Assembly (NCBI GenBank): GCA_903813345.2
Contig: CAIIXF020000008.1
Coordinates: forward strand, 19,702,822-19,762,821
Direction of reading: 5' to 3'
From: Owenia fusiformis
Lineage: Eukaryota; Annelida; Polychaeta; Sabellida; Oweniidae
Length of the DNA stretch: 60,000 nt
The translations under genes and the position numbers were made by a program. Shown here one piece after another: positions 46,097 to 57,413 of this stretch; the stretch's first letter is position 1, and every line of letters begins with the position of its first letter. The notes under the pieces were generated by a model. That model made no database searches. It worked only from the letters and a program-made list of their open reading frames with translations, and had not been told where the DNA came from.

Positions 46097-49000
46097 GTAC
46101 TTGGGATCTGTGTACATGCATCGTTCGTAACTCATGATTGCCTCATTCCCAATGACAATCACTTTTGAATCATGAGAAAGGATTCTGAAAAAGGGTTGCC
46201 ATTTGGGCAATGGATTGATTGCCAATCTGGCAAATTGTGGCAAACATGCTTTCAACTTTAGTGTAGATCCCTGCATCAGTGTGATTCATCTTTTCATTGT
46301 TGTTGTTTGCGATTTGCATGATTTTTATATATGCATTGTTTTCCTGGTTTGGTATTTATCAGTCTAATGCATTGTTCCAAAAAACTGAGCCATATTCTTT
46401 CATTCACGTGAGCATTTTGCTTTCTGGAATACTTTGTTTGTTCCTGTGTTGTAGACTGATCTGTGTGGTTCCTATTAGCTGTGCATTATGTTGTGCTGTC
46501 AATGTTGTTTCTGATTTGCATGATTTTGCCTCTAGGAGTATCAATTACACCATCATTTTATTGTATATCTGGTCTTAAAAGTTAAAGAATTGTTATGTGC
46601 CTTTTTTCTTATGGCTTCAAATGATTAACCCTCTGAGGGGAATGAGGACCCTCTCTAATTTATGATAAGTAATTTGTGCAATTAATACTCAAAATTATAT
46701 TTTCGTTTAGGACAATTTATGCTCCCTCCCCTTATTGTATGTGCATGCCCTGGTAGGGTTATTCATACTGTTTTGTTCAATTTTGCTATCACCTTGGATA
46801 AAAGGCATTATATACAGTGTAACTTCTTTGTTACATTACTGATGTTAGGATTCTAAGGGGGTTTGATGAGCTCTTGTGACATCAGATATTCCCACCTTAA
46901 ACTATTAAAAATAGGACCCCCTGTCAAATCATGAAAATGACCTGATTGATAATTTCATAAGCCCTCTTGGTAACTTTCATAATTCCCCCATAACAAGTGG
47001 ATCAGTTTCAGAGTCCTATAATCCATAGCTTTGAGGCTAAGGCCTGTGGGAAAGAAAAGTGAATGTGAGAGGGGATTATTAGGATAATGTTGCAAATGCT
47101 ATTATCCACCTAGGGTGATGGATCATTTCACCAGATTTCATATGAAAATTAATTGATATGCTTGTATGACTTTGTGTACTTGGGATGATATGTCAAATAA
47201 TTATTAAAAACTATGATAAATCTATGGCCTTTGTTGAAATTAGAGATTCTGTCTCTCTATGGAGAGGCACCCTGAGTTTGAATATATTTGTAATAGATTG
47301 GATTAATTGTCGAATTCTCAAACTTTCCACCTTTTGGAATGAACAGACCCTTAAGGACCTTCAGTAGGGTTTGATTACATACCTTGTATATTATCTATTT
47401 CCTAATGTCCTATTGTGAATATAGCAAAATGTTATATGATTTAATGTTGTAGGTAAGATGTCAAACGTGCGCATTCTCCAAAAATACCTCACTTATGGCC
47501 CTTAGTTCGGTGTGACTCTCTATCAGATTTATTTCACTACACCCCTTTGGATTATCATCGAAAATATTAATGAAATAACTAATTGAATATATAGTGATAT
47601 TGCTGTTTTTTCTCATAATTGATAATATGATTGAACTGCTGAAAGAATGTTGTGAGATGCCTTGTTGTTTACTCATTGCCCCTACATTATAACAAACATT
47701 ATTGCAAATGTACCTGTTGATGCTCTTACATCAATATACCAATCTTTACGATTTTGAATCATGTTGAATATGATCTGGCTTCGGTCTTTGTCATGTTGTG
47801 TTATTATACTTTTTCTTCATTGAATAAGATAAATGACAGACGAAGGGTAAATGATAGACTGTACTGTAAATTATAACATACATAATCTCAGTATCAAGTT
47901 ATTCCAAGCTAATCTCATCTTTTGTATAAATACAAGCAGATACCTACTCCATCAAGATTTTCACTGTTTTGATTAATTACAACTGGGAGATCCAAGTGTG
48001 ATAACATTGACTTTCTGGATCTTTCACTTAAATCCTGAGATTACATCTGACAGACAATCTCTCTTGTTAATCATAACTCACCGCCTCTTGTCATGACTGT
48101 TTCATGATTTGGTACTAGATATATAGTAAAGAGCCTGTCCAATATGTAATACCACCATCTTCATTTTACCTCTTTCCAAAGTTATTTTTTTCAATTATCC
48201 TTTACATATTATTAACAAGCAAGATTGTCCGTTACTATAATCAAAGGGCTAGTATCACTTGGTACTGCATTAAATGTTTTTACTTTGCATTTTACCTTAT
48301 AGTGATAATACAATTGATGCATGTATTGTTACAATAGATTGGCTGCACGTTCTCTCTATATTGCATATTAATGTATATTTATTTTATAAATAATATAAAA
48401 GTTGATTTAAGTAGTTTTCAAGTGCGATCACTACAAATAGGATGAACTTTGTCGATCACAAAAAACAGCTCCAATGAAGAATATTTACCAAACCCAAATT
48501 GGTTCATGTATGATTCTGTTAATGTTCAAGAAAAATTCTTTAGAATTCTGAAGCATGTACTGTGAATTCATAGTGTATCCCAGAATTCCCTGAACATGAA
48601 AAAGTCTTTGTAAGTGGGGACATTCTTGAGAAGAAACATAAAATCAAAGCTCAAGAACTAATGAAGAATAATTAGAGAACCCAAACTTTGTATTTTACCT
48701 TATACTGATAATACAAATGATGCATGTATTGTTACAAAGGTATAGATTGTCTGCACGTTCTCTCTATATTGCATATAAATGTATAAATTAAATTTACTGA
48801 ACCCAAATTGGTTCATGTATGATTCTGTTAATGTTCAAGAAAAGTTCTTTAGAATTTTGAAGCTGTTCTGTGAATTCATATTGTATCCCAGAGTTCCCTG
48901 AACAGAAAACAATAAATTTTGAGAAGATCCATAAAATCAAAGCTCTCATATTATCCATTTAAATAAATCATAAAGATAATTAAAATCATTAAAGATAAAA

Positions 49001-50534
49001 CGTAGAACAAATTGTGCATTGACATTATTTATGTTTGGCCTCATCAAAGTTTCTTGATTGAACCAACTGTGTAATTGCCCATTCTCATATTTGTGGTAAT
49101 CAGGGGGCTTCCAGAGTGATGTAAGCTTTAAAGATCTACATTACAGCCAAAATTATTGACGATGTATTGCAGTATTGCTATTTCAGCATTTCAAAGCATT
49201 TTATGAAATTCATTTCAGAGACAATCTGATATAAAAACAATATATGTTCATTTATTTTGAATTGTACATTGAATTGCCTATGGAATTATAAAACAAAACA
49301 TTGAGGTTCATGTAAATTCTGCCAAAAATCTAATGACAATACTCTGGATCTGTGCTCTTATGCAAGCTATGTATGTGAAAAGTTAAAAGGGTAATGCATA
49401 TCATTTAGCAAATTGAATACTGGTACTCATTTTTGATGTTGCTCACTGTTTAGTATAAAAGGCACAATCCCAGAATAATACTCAAGGGGTCTCAGGTTGA
49501 GGTCAATGTGTAAAGAGCTCTGCCTGTTTATGTAGCAATAGTTTAGTATAGGTCGCTGTGCATTTTATTTATAAAAGGGAAATTATTATTATTTTGATAA
49601 ATCGATTTCACCTTTTATTTGTGAAGTTTCAGGATCTTCTGTTTGTGTTTAATGGAAAAAATTAGTATCTTGATTGAATGAAATGTTTTGGACTAATACC
49701 AGGTTTTATATTGGTTCATGCATCCTTTCGATAATTCACCCTCTCAACCTTCCAATATTTACAGATTATAAAGTTTTGTACGGATTGTTTTATATTTCTG
49801 AAGACAATTTGAATATAGTGAAATATACGGAACTTCCCTAATTTATTAAAAATAGACTGATCAAATAGGCTTGTCTGGAGTCGCCATATTGTATTTTTAC
49901 GGAAAGGAATACGTAACCCTTTATAACTGAAAATGTTGGATTGCAGTTGGCTCTGGGGAGGAGTGAAAATTAAGTTTTTTTGACAAGTAATCAAATATAT
50001 AATAAGAGATCAAAATACTTCATTATTAGTAGATTTTAGAGATGAAACACAGATATTATCACCATTATAATACATGCGACAATCTACCTATATGTTAAGT
50101 GCATAGACAGAGAGTTACTTGATGAAGATGAAATTAACTCCTAGATTGATGCTCTATATGAACAAAGAGAGTGAAGTTAGATCATCCTTTGGGACTATAA
50201 ACATAGAAAAGTGCATTAGTGCAAAAATAAATTGAGATACAATCTATTGTTAGAATTTAGAATGATTAATTGCACCAAAAGTATTACAAAGTTGAGGTGT
50301 TTAATGGAATACAATTGATGACAATTAGGCTTTTAAGGAATTGATATAAAATGTTATAATTGCATCCTCCTATAGTATTACGAATTAGAGTGGGATGAGG
50401 CTGTAAAAGTAGAATCATGGATATAAAATCTGAAACAAGATAAGCTTGTGAATTATAACGGCTGCAAGCTGAGAATTTGAATATTTGAGTTTGAATTTAG
50501 TTAGAAATGATATAATAAACACTAACTAGATATA
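46097..50534 (+). other. Spacer between GALNT exon 8 and the DEG/ENaC cluster
   Basis: No continuing GALNT exon is recognisable. There is a diverged direct duplication at about 48285-48600 and 48690-48945. From about 50093 the sequence matches the upstream regions of DEG/ENaC copies 2 and 3 (for example ATGAAATTAACTCCTAGAT), so the promoter-proximal part of copy 1 begins there. Confidence 0.55.
48285..48945 (+). repeat. Diverged tandem duplication
   Basis: 48285-48600 and 48690-48945 share blocks such as GATGCATGTATTGTTACAA, GCACGTTCTCTCTATATTGC and TGGTTCATGTATGATTCTGT in the same order, with insertions and deletions between them. Confidence 0.8.
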
Positions 50535-50868
50535 ATGGAGTCAGACGAAGAAGAAGGCAACATACAGGGTGATCCAGAAGTAACGTCAAAGATGTTGTAA
50601 TTTCAAAAGTATTCATCAGATCTTCATGAAATTTGGTATACATGTACCCACAACATTTCTGAGTTACCATCTCAAAGATTGGAATTCAATCATTTCATTG
50701 GTTGAAATTATGGTTGCTATAGTAACCCGATATCACGTAACCCGGGGCAAATTACTTAACGTGTAATGCGTAATCTCAAAATATCAACAAGATCTGAAAT
50801 TGTTATATCCTCAACATTTTATTTCACAACAATATAAATCATACTATTGCACAGTTACTAATAATAGT

Positions 50869-51237
50869 TCATTCTACATAATTGCCACCATTTGCAACAC
50901 ATTTCTCATGTCTGGATACCCATTCCTTGAACACAGAATTAAATCCATTAGAACTCATTCCTTGTAGGGCTAGTACTACGGCATTTTTCAATTCCTCACA
51001 GGATTGAAAATTATTTCCACTAAGGTTTCTTTTTAGTTCCCCATACAAATAAAAGTCACTGGGGGCAAGATCAGGTGAATAAGGGGCATGTTCAAGTTGT
51101 TGAAATCCAAGTGTTTGGACTGTGTTGCTGGTCAGGATTGCAGTGTGCGTAGGGGCATTGTCCCAATGCAAGATAAACTGCTGCAGATGTCCGGGACGCT
51201 TTTTCCTCAGGGAACGTTGAAGATCACGCTTCAGAAC
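50869..51237 (-). CDS. Mariner transposase exon 2
   Basis: Begins VLKRDLQRSLRKKRPG after acceptor TTTTTCAG. Carries HWDNAPTH and YSPDLAPSDF with catalytic Asp residues and ends NGGNYVE before the stop. Confidence 0.92.
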   Translation of the reverse strand, partial: VLKRDLQRSLRKKRPGHLQQFILHWDNAPTHTAILTSNTVQTLGFQQLEHAPYSPDLAPSDFYLYGELKRNLSGNNFQSCEELKNAVVLALQGMSSNGFNSVFKEWVSRHEKCVANGGNYVE

Positions 51238-52104
51238 CTGAAAAACAAATGTTTAATGGTTGTTAAACCAGTTGTTTCATTGATTGGATTTGGATTTGAA
51301 TCATGGCCATGGAGTTATAATTATATTGACAGTGAACAACATTTAAATACTTTAATTTAAAAATAAAATTCACAGTATGATGTATTATTAGAACAAATGA
51401 TATCTTACCTTTGCAATGTAAACGGCATTAATTCTCTGGCCAATGGGAACAAAATGGGTTAACACCATTCCTCTAATGTCAAAGAATGTCACAACCATTT
51501 GTTTCTTTTGTGGAATTCCTGGTACTATTTTAGGCTTGGTTGGTGTTGGGGAGTTGTCATGTTTCCACGATGAACTTTGTTGCGTGGTCTCTGGGATGTA
51601 GAATGATAGCAATGATTCGTCACTCGTAATGATCTTGTTAAGAAAGTCATCTCCATCTCTCCGATATTTTGCAAGAAAGTCCCTTGAAGCCTTAACACGC
51701 CGGTCTTTCTGCTCCTGTGTCAAGTCATGCGGCACCCATTTAGCAGACACCTTCTTTAACAGACAGTTCTTTGTCAGTATCCGTTGCACAGTCCCATAGC
51801 TCAGATCGTGTTTTTCAGCCAATTCTCTGATAGAAATTTGCCTATTGTCCATAACATCAGCTTCAATTGCTTTGATGGTTTGATCATCGAATGACGACAC
51901 TGGCCTGCCTCCTCGCTGCTTGTCTACCACTTCATCATATCCACTGGAATACTTGTTAAACCACCTGTAAATGTTTCTCTCAGCAATGGCAGCTTTACCA
52001 TATGCCTTCTTTATCTGTCTTATAGTCTCTTTTACACCTTTCCCCAACTTTACACAGAACTTAATGTTTGTTCTTTGCTCTATTTTACTCTGACTTGGCG
52101 CCAT
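50869..52104 (-). CDS. Mariner-family transposase, 354 residues, two exons
   Basis: Exons 52104-51409 (232 codons) and 51237-50869 (122 codons plus stop), joined in phase 0 across a 171-nt intron with GTAAGA and TTTTTCAG ends. Reading through the intron meets a stop after six codons. Residues 26-55 and 91-111 form paired helix-turn-helix DNA-binding segments separated by a GGRP linker. WVPHDL (123-128) is the family dimer-linker motif. The catalytic triad is D162 (ITSDES), D258 (HWDNAPTH) and D293 (YSPDLAPSDFYLY), with 34 residues between the last two, so D,D34D. The enzyme cuts and pastes the element at TA sites. Most animal mariners have uninterrupted transposase genes, so the intron is unusual. 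No damage is seen. Confidence 0.95.
51409..52104 (-). CDS. Mariner transposase exon 1
   Basis: Starts MAPSQSKIEQRTNIKF, contains both helix-turn-helix segments and the first catalytic Asp, and ends at ...AVYIAK before donor GTAAGA. Confidence 0.92.
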
Positions 52105-52420
52105 CTTGAATTGGGTGGGTTAGTGTCCTTGGTCATGTTAGTATTTGTCATGGATGATGGAAGCAATTCAAAGAAATTGAAAGCTTTTTATGAATGCCTA
52201 TTGTGACATCACAACTATTACATATTTGTTACCATGGCAACAAATATAAAAATCATAGAAAACAAACAATGAACATTTTCAAATGTTACTGACTTTTTAA
52301 ATTAGAGAAATTCACAAAAACGTTATGGTTTCTCTTCAATTTGCCCCGGGTTACGCGATATCGGGTTACTATAGCAACCATAATTTCAACCAATGAAATG
52401 ATTGAATTCCAATCTTTGAG

Positions 52421-54142
52421 ATGGTAACTCAGAAATGTTGTGGGTACATGTATACCAAATTTCATGAAGATCTGATGAATACTTTTGAAATTACAATGTC
52501 TTTGACGTTACTTCTGGATCACCCTGTAGATGATCGAGGGACAATATCTCACTATATGAGTCTTATAACTACTCATGGGTGCCAACAAATATATCAAACA
52601 AAGTCCAAGCTTATCAAAATATGTTGGACAATTTTTCTTCTAGCAAGTGTTTGTGTGGCAACTTATTTTGTATCAGTGGCTATTAGTAAATACTACAAAT
52701 ACAGAACACATGAGGAAACTTCTCTGAAGGACACATATGTTGACTTTCCAGCTGTTACCGTATGTAGACTTGATGATGATGGTGTTAGTAGATTATTTTC
52801 TGAACATTATACTCCTGACAAAGGTGATGAAGAAATTATTAAGCAAGAAATGAATATACTCATGAAAATCATAGATATAGATCTTGATTTTGAAAATGAA
52901 GATGTATCATATCTACATCTGTTACTACTTTATGCTGAATATGCACCAAGGTTACTGGATCGGCAAAGTATTCCTCAAGCATTTCCAGCAATTGCAGAAT
53001 ATCTGGCATCTGATTATGATCGTTTCATTGTGTCATGTCAGTTCAAAGAACATGATTGTAATAAAACACATTTTGTGGAAAAAAAGAATGGTCAATATTT
53101 CAATTGTTTTACGTTCAATCATACTGACACGATTAAGAAAGAAGGCCCAACATCTGGTCTTTCCTTGGTCTTTTTCTTGGACACGCTTAAAGAAATTGAA
53201 CTTCAAGAGATATCATTAGGAGATTCCTCATTGAGGTTTACTGATTCTGGAATTAAAGTGGCAATACATGAACCAAATACAATTCCAGACATCATAAATG
53301 ATGGGTTTATTGTTGCCCCTGGTTACTCTACAAATATTGCCCTGAAGCAGTCCGTATTCGAGAAGATGAAGTCTCCCTGGGGAGAATGTGACAAGTCTAG
53401 GATAAAGATAAATGATATCACCAATGAAAACACTGATATTCTATACAACAGGGAAACATGTATGAAGATCTGCCAGCAGAGATACATTCAAGGAAAATGT
53501 GGATGTCTTAACGTAATGCTCCCAGTCCCAAATGATCTGAATAAAGAGAAATACTGTTTTTATATTGACAAAGATAATATGCTTCAAAATCCAAACTGGA
53601 CTCAAGTTTTCCATGAGGAACTGAAACATGTGGATTGTGAAAGTAAGCACCTTTTGGATCTACCAGACTCTTATGTAGGCCAGTATAAATGTGACTGTCC
53701 CTTGTCTTGTCATTACAAAACATATAATTCTCTAATTTCACAGGCCAACTGGCCACCTCAGAATGGAGTTCACAGATTCATCAAAAAGTATAGGAATGAA
53801 CAACCTACATTGTTAAATGGCACAGATATTTACAAAGCATATGAAGAGAACAATGCAACTGGTGATTTGTACGACATGGTCCAGAACAACTTTCTAAGGT
53901 TGAATGTGTATCATAGATCCTTAACTGTTCAGACCACAACCCAAGTAGCAGCATACACAGTTCAAGATTTGGTGTCGGAGGTCGGTGGTATAATTGGTAT
54001 ATGTGTTGGTATGTCTGTACTCAGTATATTGGAACTTTTCCAATTAGTTGCAATTGTAATTCGCAGCTCTGGGAAGAAGGCTGATCGAAGAGGAATGAGC
54101 CTAAAAGATGGGGACATGGAGTTAAATGAAGAGGGAGTGTAA
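52421..54142 (+). CDS. Chimeric TIR-DEG/ENaC reading frame (573 residues)
   Basis: ATG 52421 lies in the right TIR of the mariner. The frame passes the TIR end (LLLDHPV) straight into the channel sequence DDRGTISHYM. The channel part has M1 (about KICWTIFLLASVCVATYFVS), the FPAVTVCR motif, a cysteine-rich extracellular domain and M2 (VGGIIGICVGMSVLSILELF). Expression would need a promoter in or near the TIR. The ordinary start is at 50535, cut off by the insertion. Confidence 0.7.
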   Translation: MVTQKCCGYMYTKFHEDLMNTFEITMSLTLLLDHPVDDRGTISHYMSLITTHGCQQIYQTKSKLIKICWTIFLLASVCVATYFVSVAISKYYKYRTHEETSLKDTYVDFPAVTVCRLDDDGVSRLFSEHYTPDKGDEEIIKQEMNILMKIIDIDLDFENEDVSYLHLLLLYAEYAPRLLDRQSIPQAFPAIAEYLASDYDRFIVSCQFKEHDCNKTHFVEKKNGQYFNCFTFNHTDTIKKEGPTSGLSLVFFLDTLKEIELQEISLGDSSLRFTDSGIKVAIHEPNTIPDIINDGFIVAPGYSTNIALKQSVFEKMKSPWGECDKSRIKINDITNENTDILYNRETCMKICQQRYIQGKCGCLNVMLPVPNDLNKEKYCFYIDKDNMLQNPNWTQVFHEELKHVDCESKHLLDLPDSYVGQYKCDCPLSCHYKTYNSLISQANWPPQNGVHRFIKKYRNEQPTLLNGTDIYKAYEENNATGDLYDMVQNNFLRLNVYHRSLTVQTTTQVAAYTVQDLVSEVGGIIGICVGMSVLSILELFQLVAIVIRSSGKKADRRGMSLKDGDMELNEEGV

Positions 54143-54330
54143 ACCAGAGATATTGATTTAAATGAAGAGGAAATGTAAAACATAGAGGCGTAGAGTTTCA
54201 TGAAGAGGAAAAACATAGAGATGTGGAGTTACATGAAGAGGAAGTACAAAACATAGAGACATATACATGAAGAGGAAATGTAAGACATAGAGACATGGAG
54301 TTAAATGAATAGGAATTAGTATAAAACATA
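54110..54330 (+). repeat. Short stop-codon array after DEG/ENaC copy 1
   Basis: About six diverged copies of the terminal coding segment (ATGGAGTTAAATGAAGAG followed by a TAA-containing tail). The first overlaps the gene's real last codons and stop. Counterpart of 57380-58440. Confidence 0.85.
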
Positions 54331-55793
54331 GAAACATTATTTGGTTACTCATCTTTTATAAAACACATGTCCTTTCCATTACTGGGTTCACAAATTCACA
54401 TGATATCAAAATTAATTTAATTTACCATGATTTTAAACAAGGGAAATGCTGCATCATTATATTGAACTTACGGACATAAAATATTTTCTGTTGACCATGA
54501 TGAATCCTGATAAATAGATTGTAAAATTATTATAGATGAACAGTAACCTGGTGATATGTTTAACAAGTATTTTAAAAGTACTATTTTAGAAGTGATTCCA
54601 TTAAATATGATTCGTCATCATAGTTCTGAAAAAATGAGAGGGCAAAGGTTAATTCACCAGAAAATTGAAACATGACCCTGGATTAAAAATTAGTACCAGT
54701 TTAGAATTGAAACATGACCCTGGATTAAAAATTAGTACCAGTTGAGAATTGAAACATGACCCTGGATTAAAAATTAGTACCAGTTGAGAATTGAAACATG
54801 ACCCTGGATTAGAAATTAGTACCAGTTGAGAATTGAAACATGACCCTGGATTAAAAATTAGTACCAGTTGAGAATTGAAACATGACCCTGGATTAAAAAT
54901 TAGTACCAGTTGAACACAATGGTGTTGAAGTTTACATCATTTCCAAAACAATTAAAATATACATTTTATTGAGAGATTTTTGCACTACTTACATTAAAAG
55001 TACTTCTGATAATTTTGAGATCTTCAGATTTCAGAATAGATTGCTATATATATTGAACATTATTGATAACTTTATTCCAGGTATATAACAGCACCAGAGA
55101 TGTAACTTAATTCTAGAATATTATTAATGACTGTTATTCTGATGATAACAAAGTGCATGTACAGTAATATATTATTTAGTATTTAGAAATGTTATTTTAG
55201 AAGCTTTTCTTGATTAAAACATTTTTTTATTGTTGTTAACTGCAACATAACATTAATGATGAGTTGTAAGATTTTATAAACAGGCTGTCTAAATTTTGGT
55301 AGGAAGATGTTACATTCTATTTTGTAGAAGTATTGTTCAAATAAATATTTTAATATAATAACACAGATAAGTACAATTGATACATGAAAAAACTAAAATG
55401 TAAAAACTAATATGTTTAGTACTAGAACAAAGAGTTCCATGAGATGAAATTAACTCCTAGATATACCAAAAAAGAGTGAATTAATAGGATGTTGGAATTA
55501 ATAAGTGCATTAATGCATAATAAATGAAATACAATCTATTGTTATAACTGGAGATGATTTATGACACTACGGTTAGTTGGTTTTTATTGGTATAAAATGT
55601 TAATAATTGCACCTATAGTATTACAAAATGGTATGGGATGAGATGGGATTCCATTAGAGTAACATTTTAAGTGGAAAGGCAAAAATTGGTTATAACATCT
55701 GAAACATGAATTGTTTGAATTATCATTATTGCAATGTGAGCTGAGAATGAATTTGAATAGTTTGAAATGATATAATGAACAGAAAATAGTATA
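54143..55793 (+). other. Spacer between DEG/ENaC copies 1 and 2
   Basis: Contains the short stop-codon array, a 42-bp minisatellite and about 800 bp that align with the copy 2 to copy 3 spacer. Shared promoter-side words include AAATACAATCTATTGTTATA and ACTCCTAGATAT. AATAAATA at about 55339 could serve in 3' end formation. No other gene. Confidence 0.6.
54664..54915 (+). repeat. 42-bp minisatellite, six copies
   Basis: Unit contains AATTGAAACATGACCCTGGA, then TTAAAAATTAGTACCAGTTG. Units are nearly identical. The matching place in the next spacer (about 58740-58782) has a single unit. Confidence 0.95.
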
Positions 55794-57413
55794 ATGGAGT
55801 CATCTGATAAGGAAGGCAACACAGATGATCGAGGGACAATATCTCACTATATGAGTCTTATAACTACTCATGGTTGCCAACAGATATATCAAACAAAGTC
55901 AAGGCTTATCAAAATATGTTGGACAATTTTTCTTCTAACAAGTGTTTGTGTGGCAACTTATTTTGTATCTGTGGCTATTAGTAAATACTACAAATACAGA
56001 ACACATGAGGATACTTCTTTGAAGGACACGTATGTTGACTTTCCAGCTGTTACCGTATGTAGACTTGATGATGATGGTGTTAGTAGATTATTTTCTGAAC
56101 ATCATGTTCCTGTCAAAGGTAATGAAGAACTTATTAAGCAAGAAACGGATGAACTCATAAAATTTTGGGAAATAGCCCAGGATTTTGAAAGTGAAGATCT
56201 ATCATATCAATTTTTTGCAAGGTTACTAGATCAGCAAAGTATTGCTCAAGCATTTCCTGCATTTGCAGAATATCTGGTATCTGATTATGATCTTTTCATT
56301 GTGTCATGCCAGTTCAAAGACCAGGATTGTAATAAAACACATTTTGTGGAAAAAATGAATGGTCAATATTTCAATTGTTTCACATTTAATCATTCTGACA
56401 CTATCAAGAAAGGAGGCCCAACATCGGGTCTTTCCTTGGTGTTTTTCTTAGACACTCTTAAAGAAATTGAACTTCAAGAGATATCATTTGGAGATTCCTC
56501 AATGAGGTTTACTGATTCTGGAATTAAAGTGGTAATACATGAACCAAATACAATTCCAGATATGATAAATGATGGATTTATTATTGCCCCTGGTTACTCT
56601 ACAAATATTGCTCTGAAGCAGTCCGTATTTGAGAAGATGGAATCTCCCTGGGGAGAATGTGATAAGTCGAGAGTGAAGATAACTGACATTGCCAATGAAG
56701 ACACTGATATTGTATACAATAGGGAAACATGTATGAAGATCTGCCAGCAGAGATATATTCAAGGAAAATGTGGATGTCTTAACATAATGCTCCCAGTCCC
56801 AAATGATTTGAAAAATGAGAAATACTGTTTTTATATTGACAAAGATAATATGCTTCAAAATCAAAACTGGACTCAAGTTTTTCTGGAGGAACTGAAACAT
56901 GTGGATTGTGAAAGTAAGCACCTTTTGGATCTACCAGACTCTTATGTAGGCCAGTATAAATGTGACTGCCCCTTGTCTTGTCGTTACAAAACATATAATT
57001 CTCTAATTTCACAGGCCAACTGGCCACCTCAGAATGGAGTTCGCAGATTCATCAAAAAGTATATAAATGAGCAACCTACATTGTTAAATGGCACGGACAT
57101 TTACAAAGCATATGAAGAGAACAATGCAACTGGTGATTTGTACGACATGGTCCAGAACAACTTTCTAAGGTTGAATGTGTATCATAGATCCTTAACTGTT
57201 CAGACCACAACCCAAGTGGCAGCATACACAGTTCAAGATTTGGTGTCTGAGGTTGGTGGCATAATTGGTATATGTGTTGGTATGTCAGTACTCAGTATAT
57301 TGGAACTTTTCCAATTAGTTGCAATTGTAATTCGCAGCTCTGGGAAGAAGGCTGGTCGAAGAGGAATGAGCGTAAAACATGGGGACATGGAGTTAAATGA
57401 AGAGGAAGTGTAA
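55794..57413 (+). CDS. DEG/ENaC (ASIC-like) sodium channel subunit, copy 2, intact and intronless
   Basis: 539 residues in one exon from ATG 55794 to TAA 57411-57413. Architecture fits the family: short cytoplasmic N-terminus with HG motif (THGCQQIYQ), M1 (about residues 36-58), post-M1 FPAVTVCR, N-glycosylation sequons (for example NKTH, NHSD, NWTQ, NGTD, NATG), a cysteine-rich domain with CMKICQQRYIQGKCGC and KYKCDCPLSC-like spacing, pre-M2 VSEVGG, and M2 GICVGMSVLSILELF with a GxS selectivity triplet reading GMS. The family forms trimeric, amiloride-sensitive Na+ channels gated by protons, peptides or force. The ligand here cannot be told. The C-terminus ends in an acidic tail MELNEEEV, and the DNA for that tail plus stop is tandemly repeated downstream. 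Complete lack of introns may point to a retrocopied ancestor. Confidence 0.93.
   Translation: MESSDKEGNTDDRGTISHYMSLITTHGCQQIYQTKSRLIKICWTIFLLTSVCVATYFVSVAISKYYKYRTHEDTSLKDTYVDFPAVTVCRLDDDGVSRLFSEHHVPVKGNEELIKQETDELIKFWEIAQDFESEDLSYQFFARLLDQQSIAQAFPAFAEYLVSDYDLFIVSCQFKDQDCNKTHFVEKMNGQYFNCFTFNHSDTIKKGGPTSGLSLVFFLDTLKEIELQEISFGDSSMRFTDSGIKVVIHEPNTIPDMINDGFIIAPGYSTNIALKQSVFEKMESPWGECDKSRVKITDIANEDTDIVYNRETCMKICQQRYIQGKCGCLNIMLPVPNDLKNEKYCFYIDKDNMLQNQNWTQVFLEELKHVDCESKHLLDLPDSYVGQYKCDCPLSCRYKTYNSLISQANWPPQNGVRRFIKKYINEQPTLLNGTDIYKAYEENNATGDLYDMVQNNFLRLNVYHRSLTVQTTTQVAAYTVQDLVSEVGGIIGICVGMSVLSILELFQLVAIVIRSSGKKAGRRGMSVKHGDMELNEEEV

Larger units (their letters stand above)
50565..52526 (-). mobile_element. 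Intact mariner transposon with 189-bp TIRs
   Basis: 1962 bp starting CAGGGTGATCCAGAAGTAAC. The TIRs 50565-50753 and 52338-52526 are equal in length and differ at only 3 of 189 positions by eye. TA on both sides (50563-50564 and 52527-52528). It carries a complete two-exon transposase gene on the minus strand. The high TIR identity and open frame suggest a recent insertion. Confidence 0.96.
50535..54142 (+). pseudogene. DEG/ENaC channel gene copy 1, split by a mariner insertion
   Basis: The original start is ATG at 50535 (MESDEEEGN...), with the upstream words shared with copies 2 and 3. After nine codons and an ATA codon the mariner (50565-52526) interrupts. The rest of the gene resumes at 52529 (DDRGTISHYM...) and runs intact to the stop at 54140-54142. 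From 50535 the broken frame ends 21 codons later inside the transposon. A new frame opens at ATG 52421 inside the right TIR and is in phase with the channel, giving a 573-residue chimera whose first 36 residues come from the transposon. Channel features match copy 2. Relative to copy 2 it has about nine extra residues (LLLLYAEYAP region) in the extracellular part. Whether it is dead or rescued depends on transcription. Confidence 0.85.

Noticed and set aside
49716-49994. 92-codon minus-strand frame, and a chance WGG stretch on the plus strand near 49953
   Set aside because: The frame shows no motif I recognise. The plus-strand WGG lacks the following EN and flanking GALNT residues and has no splice sites, so it is not the missing GALNT exon.
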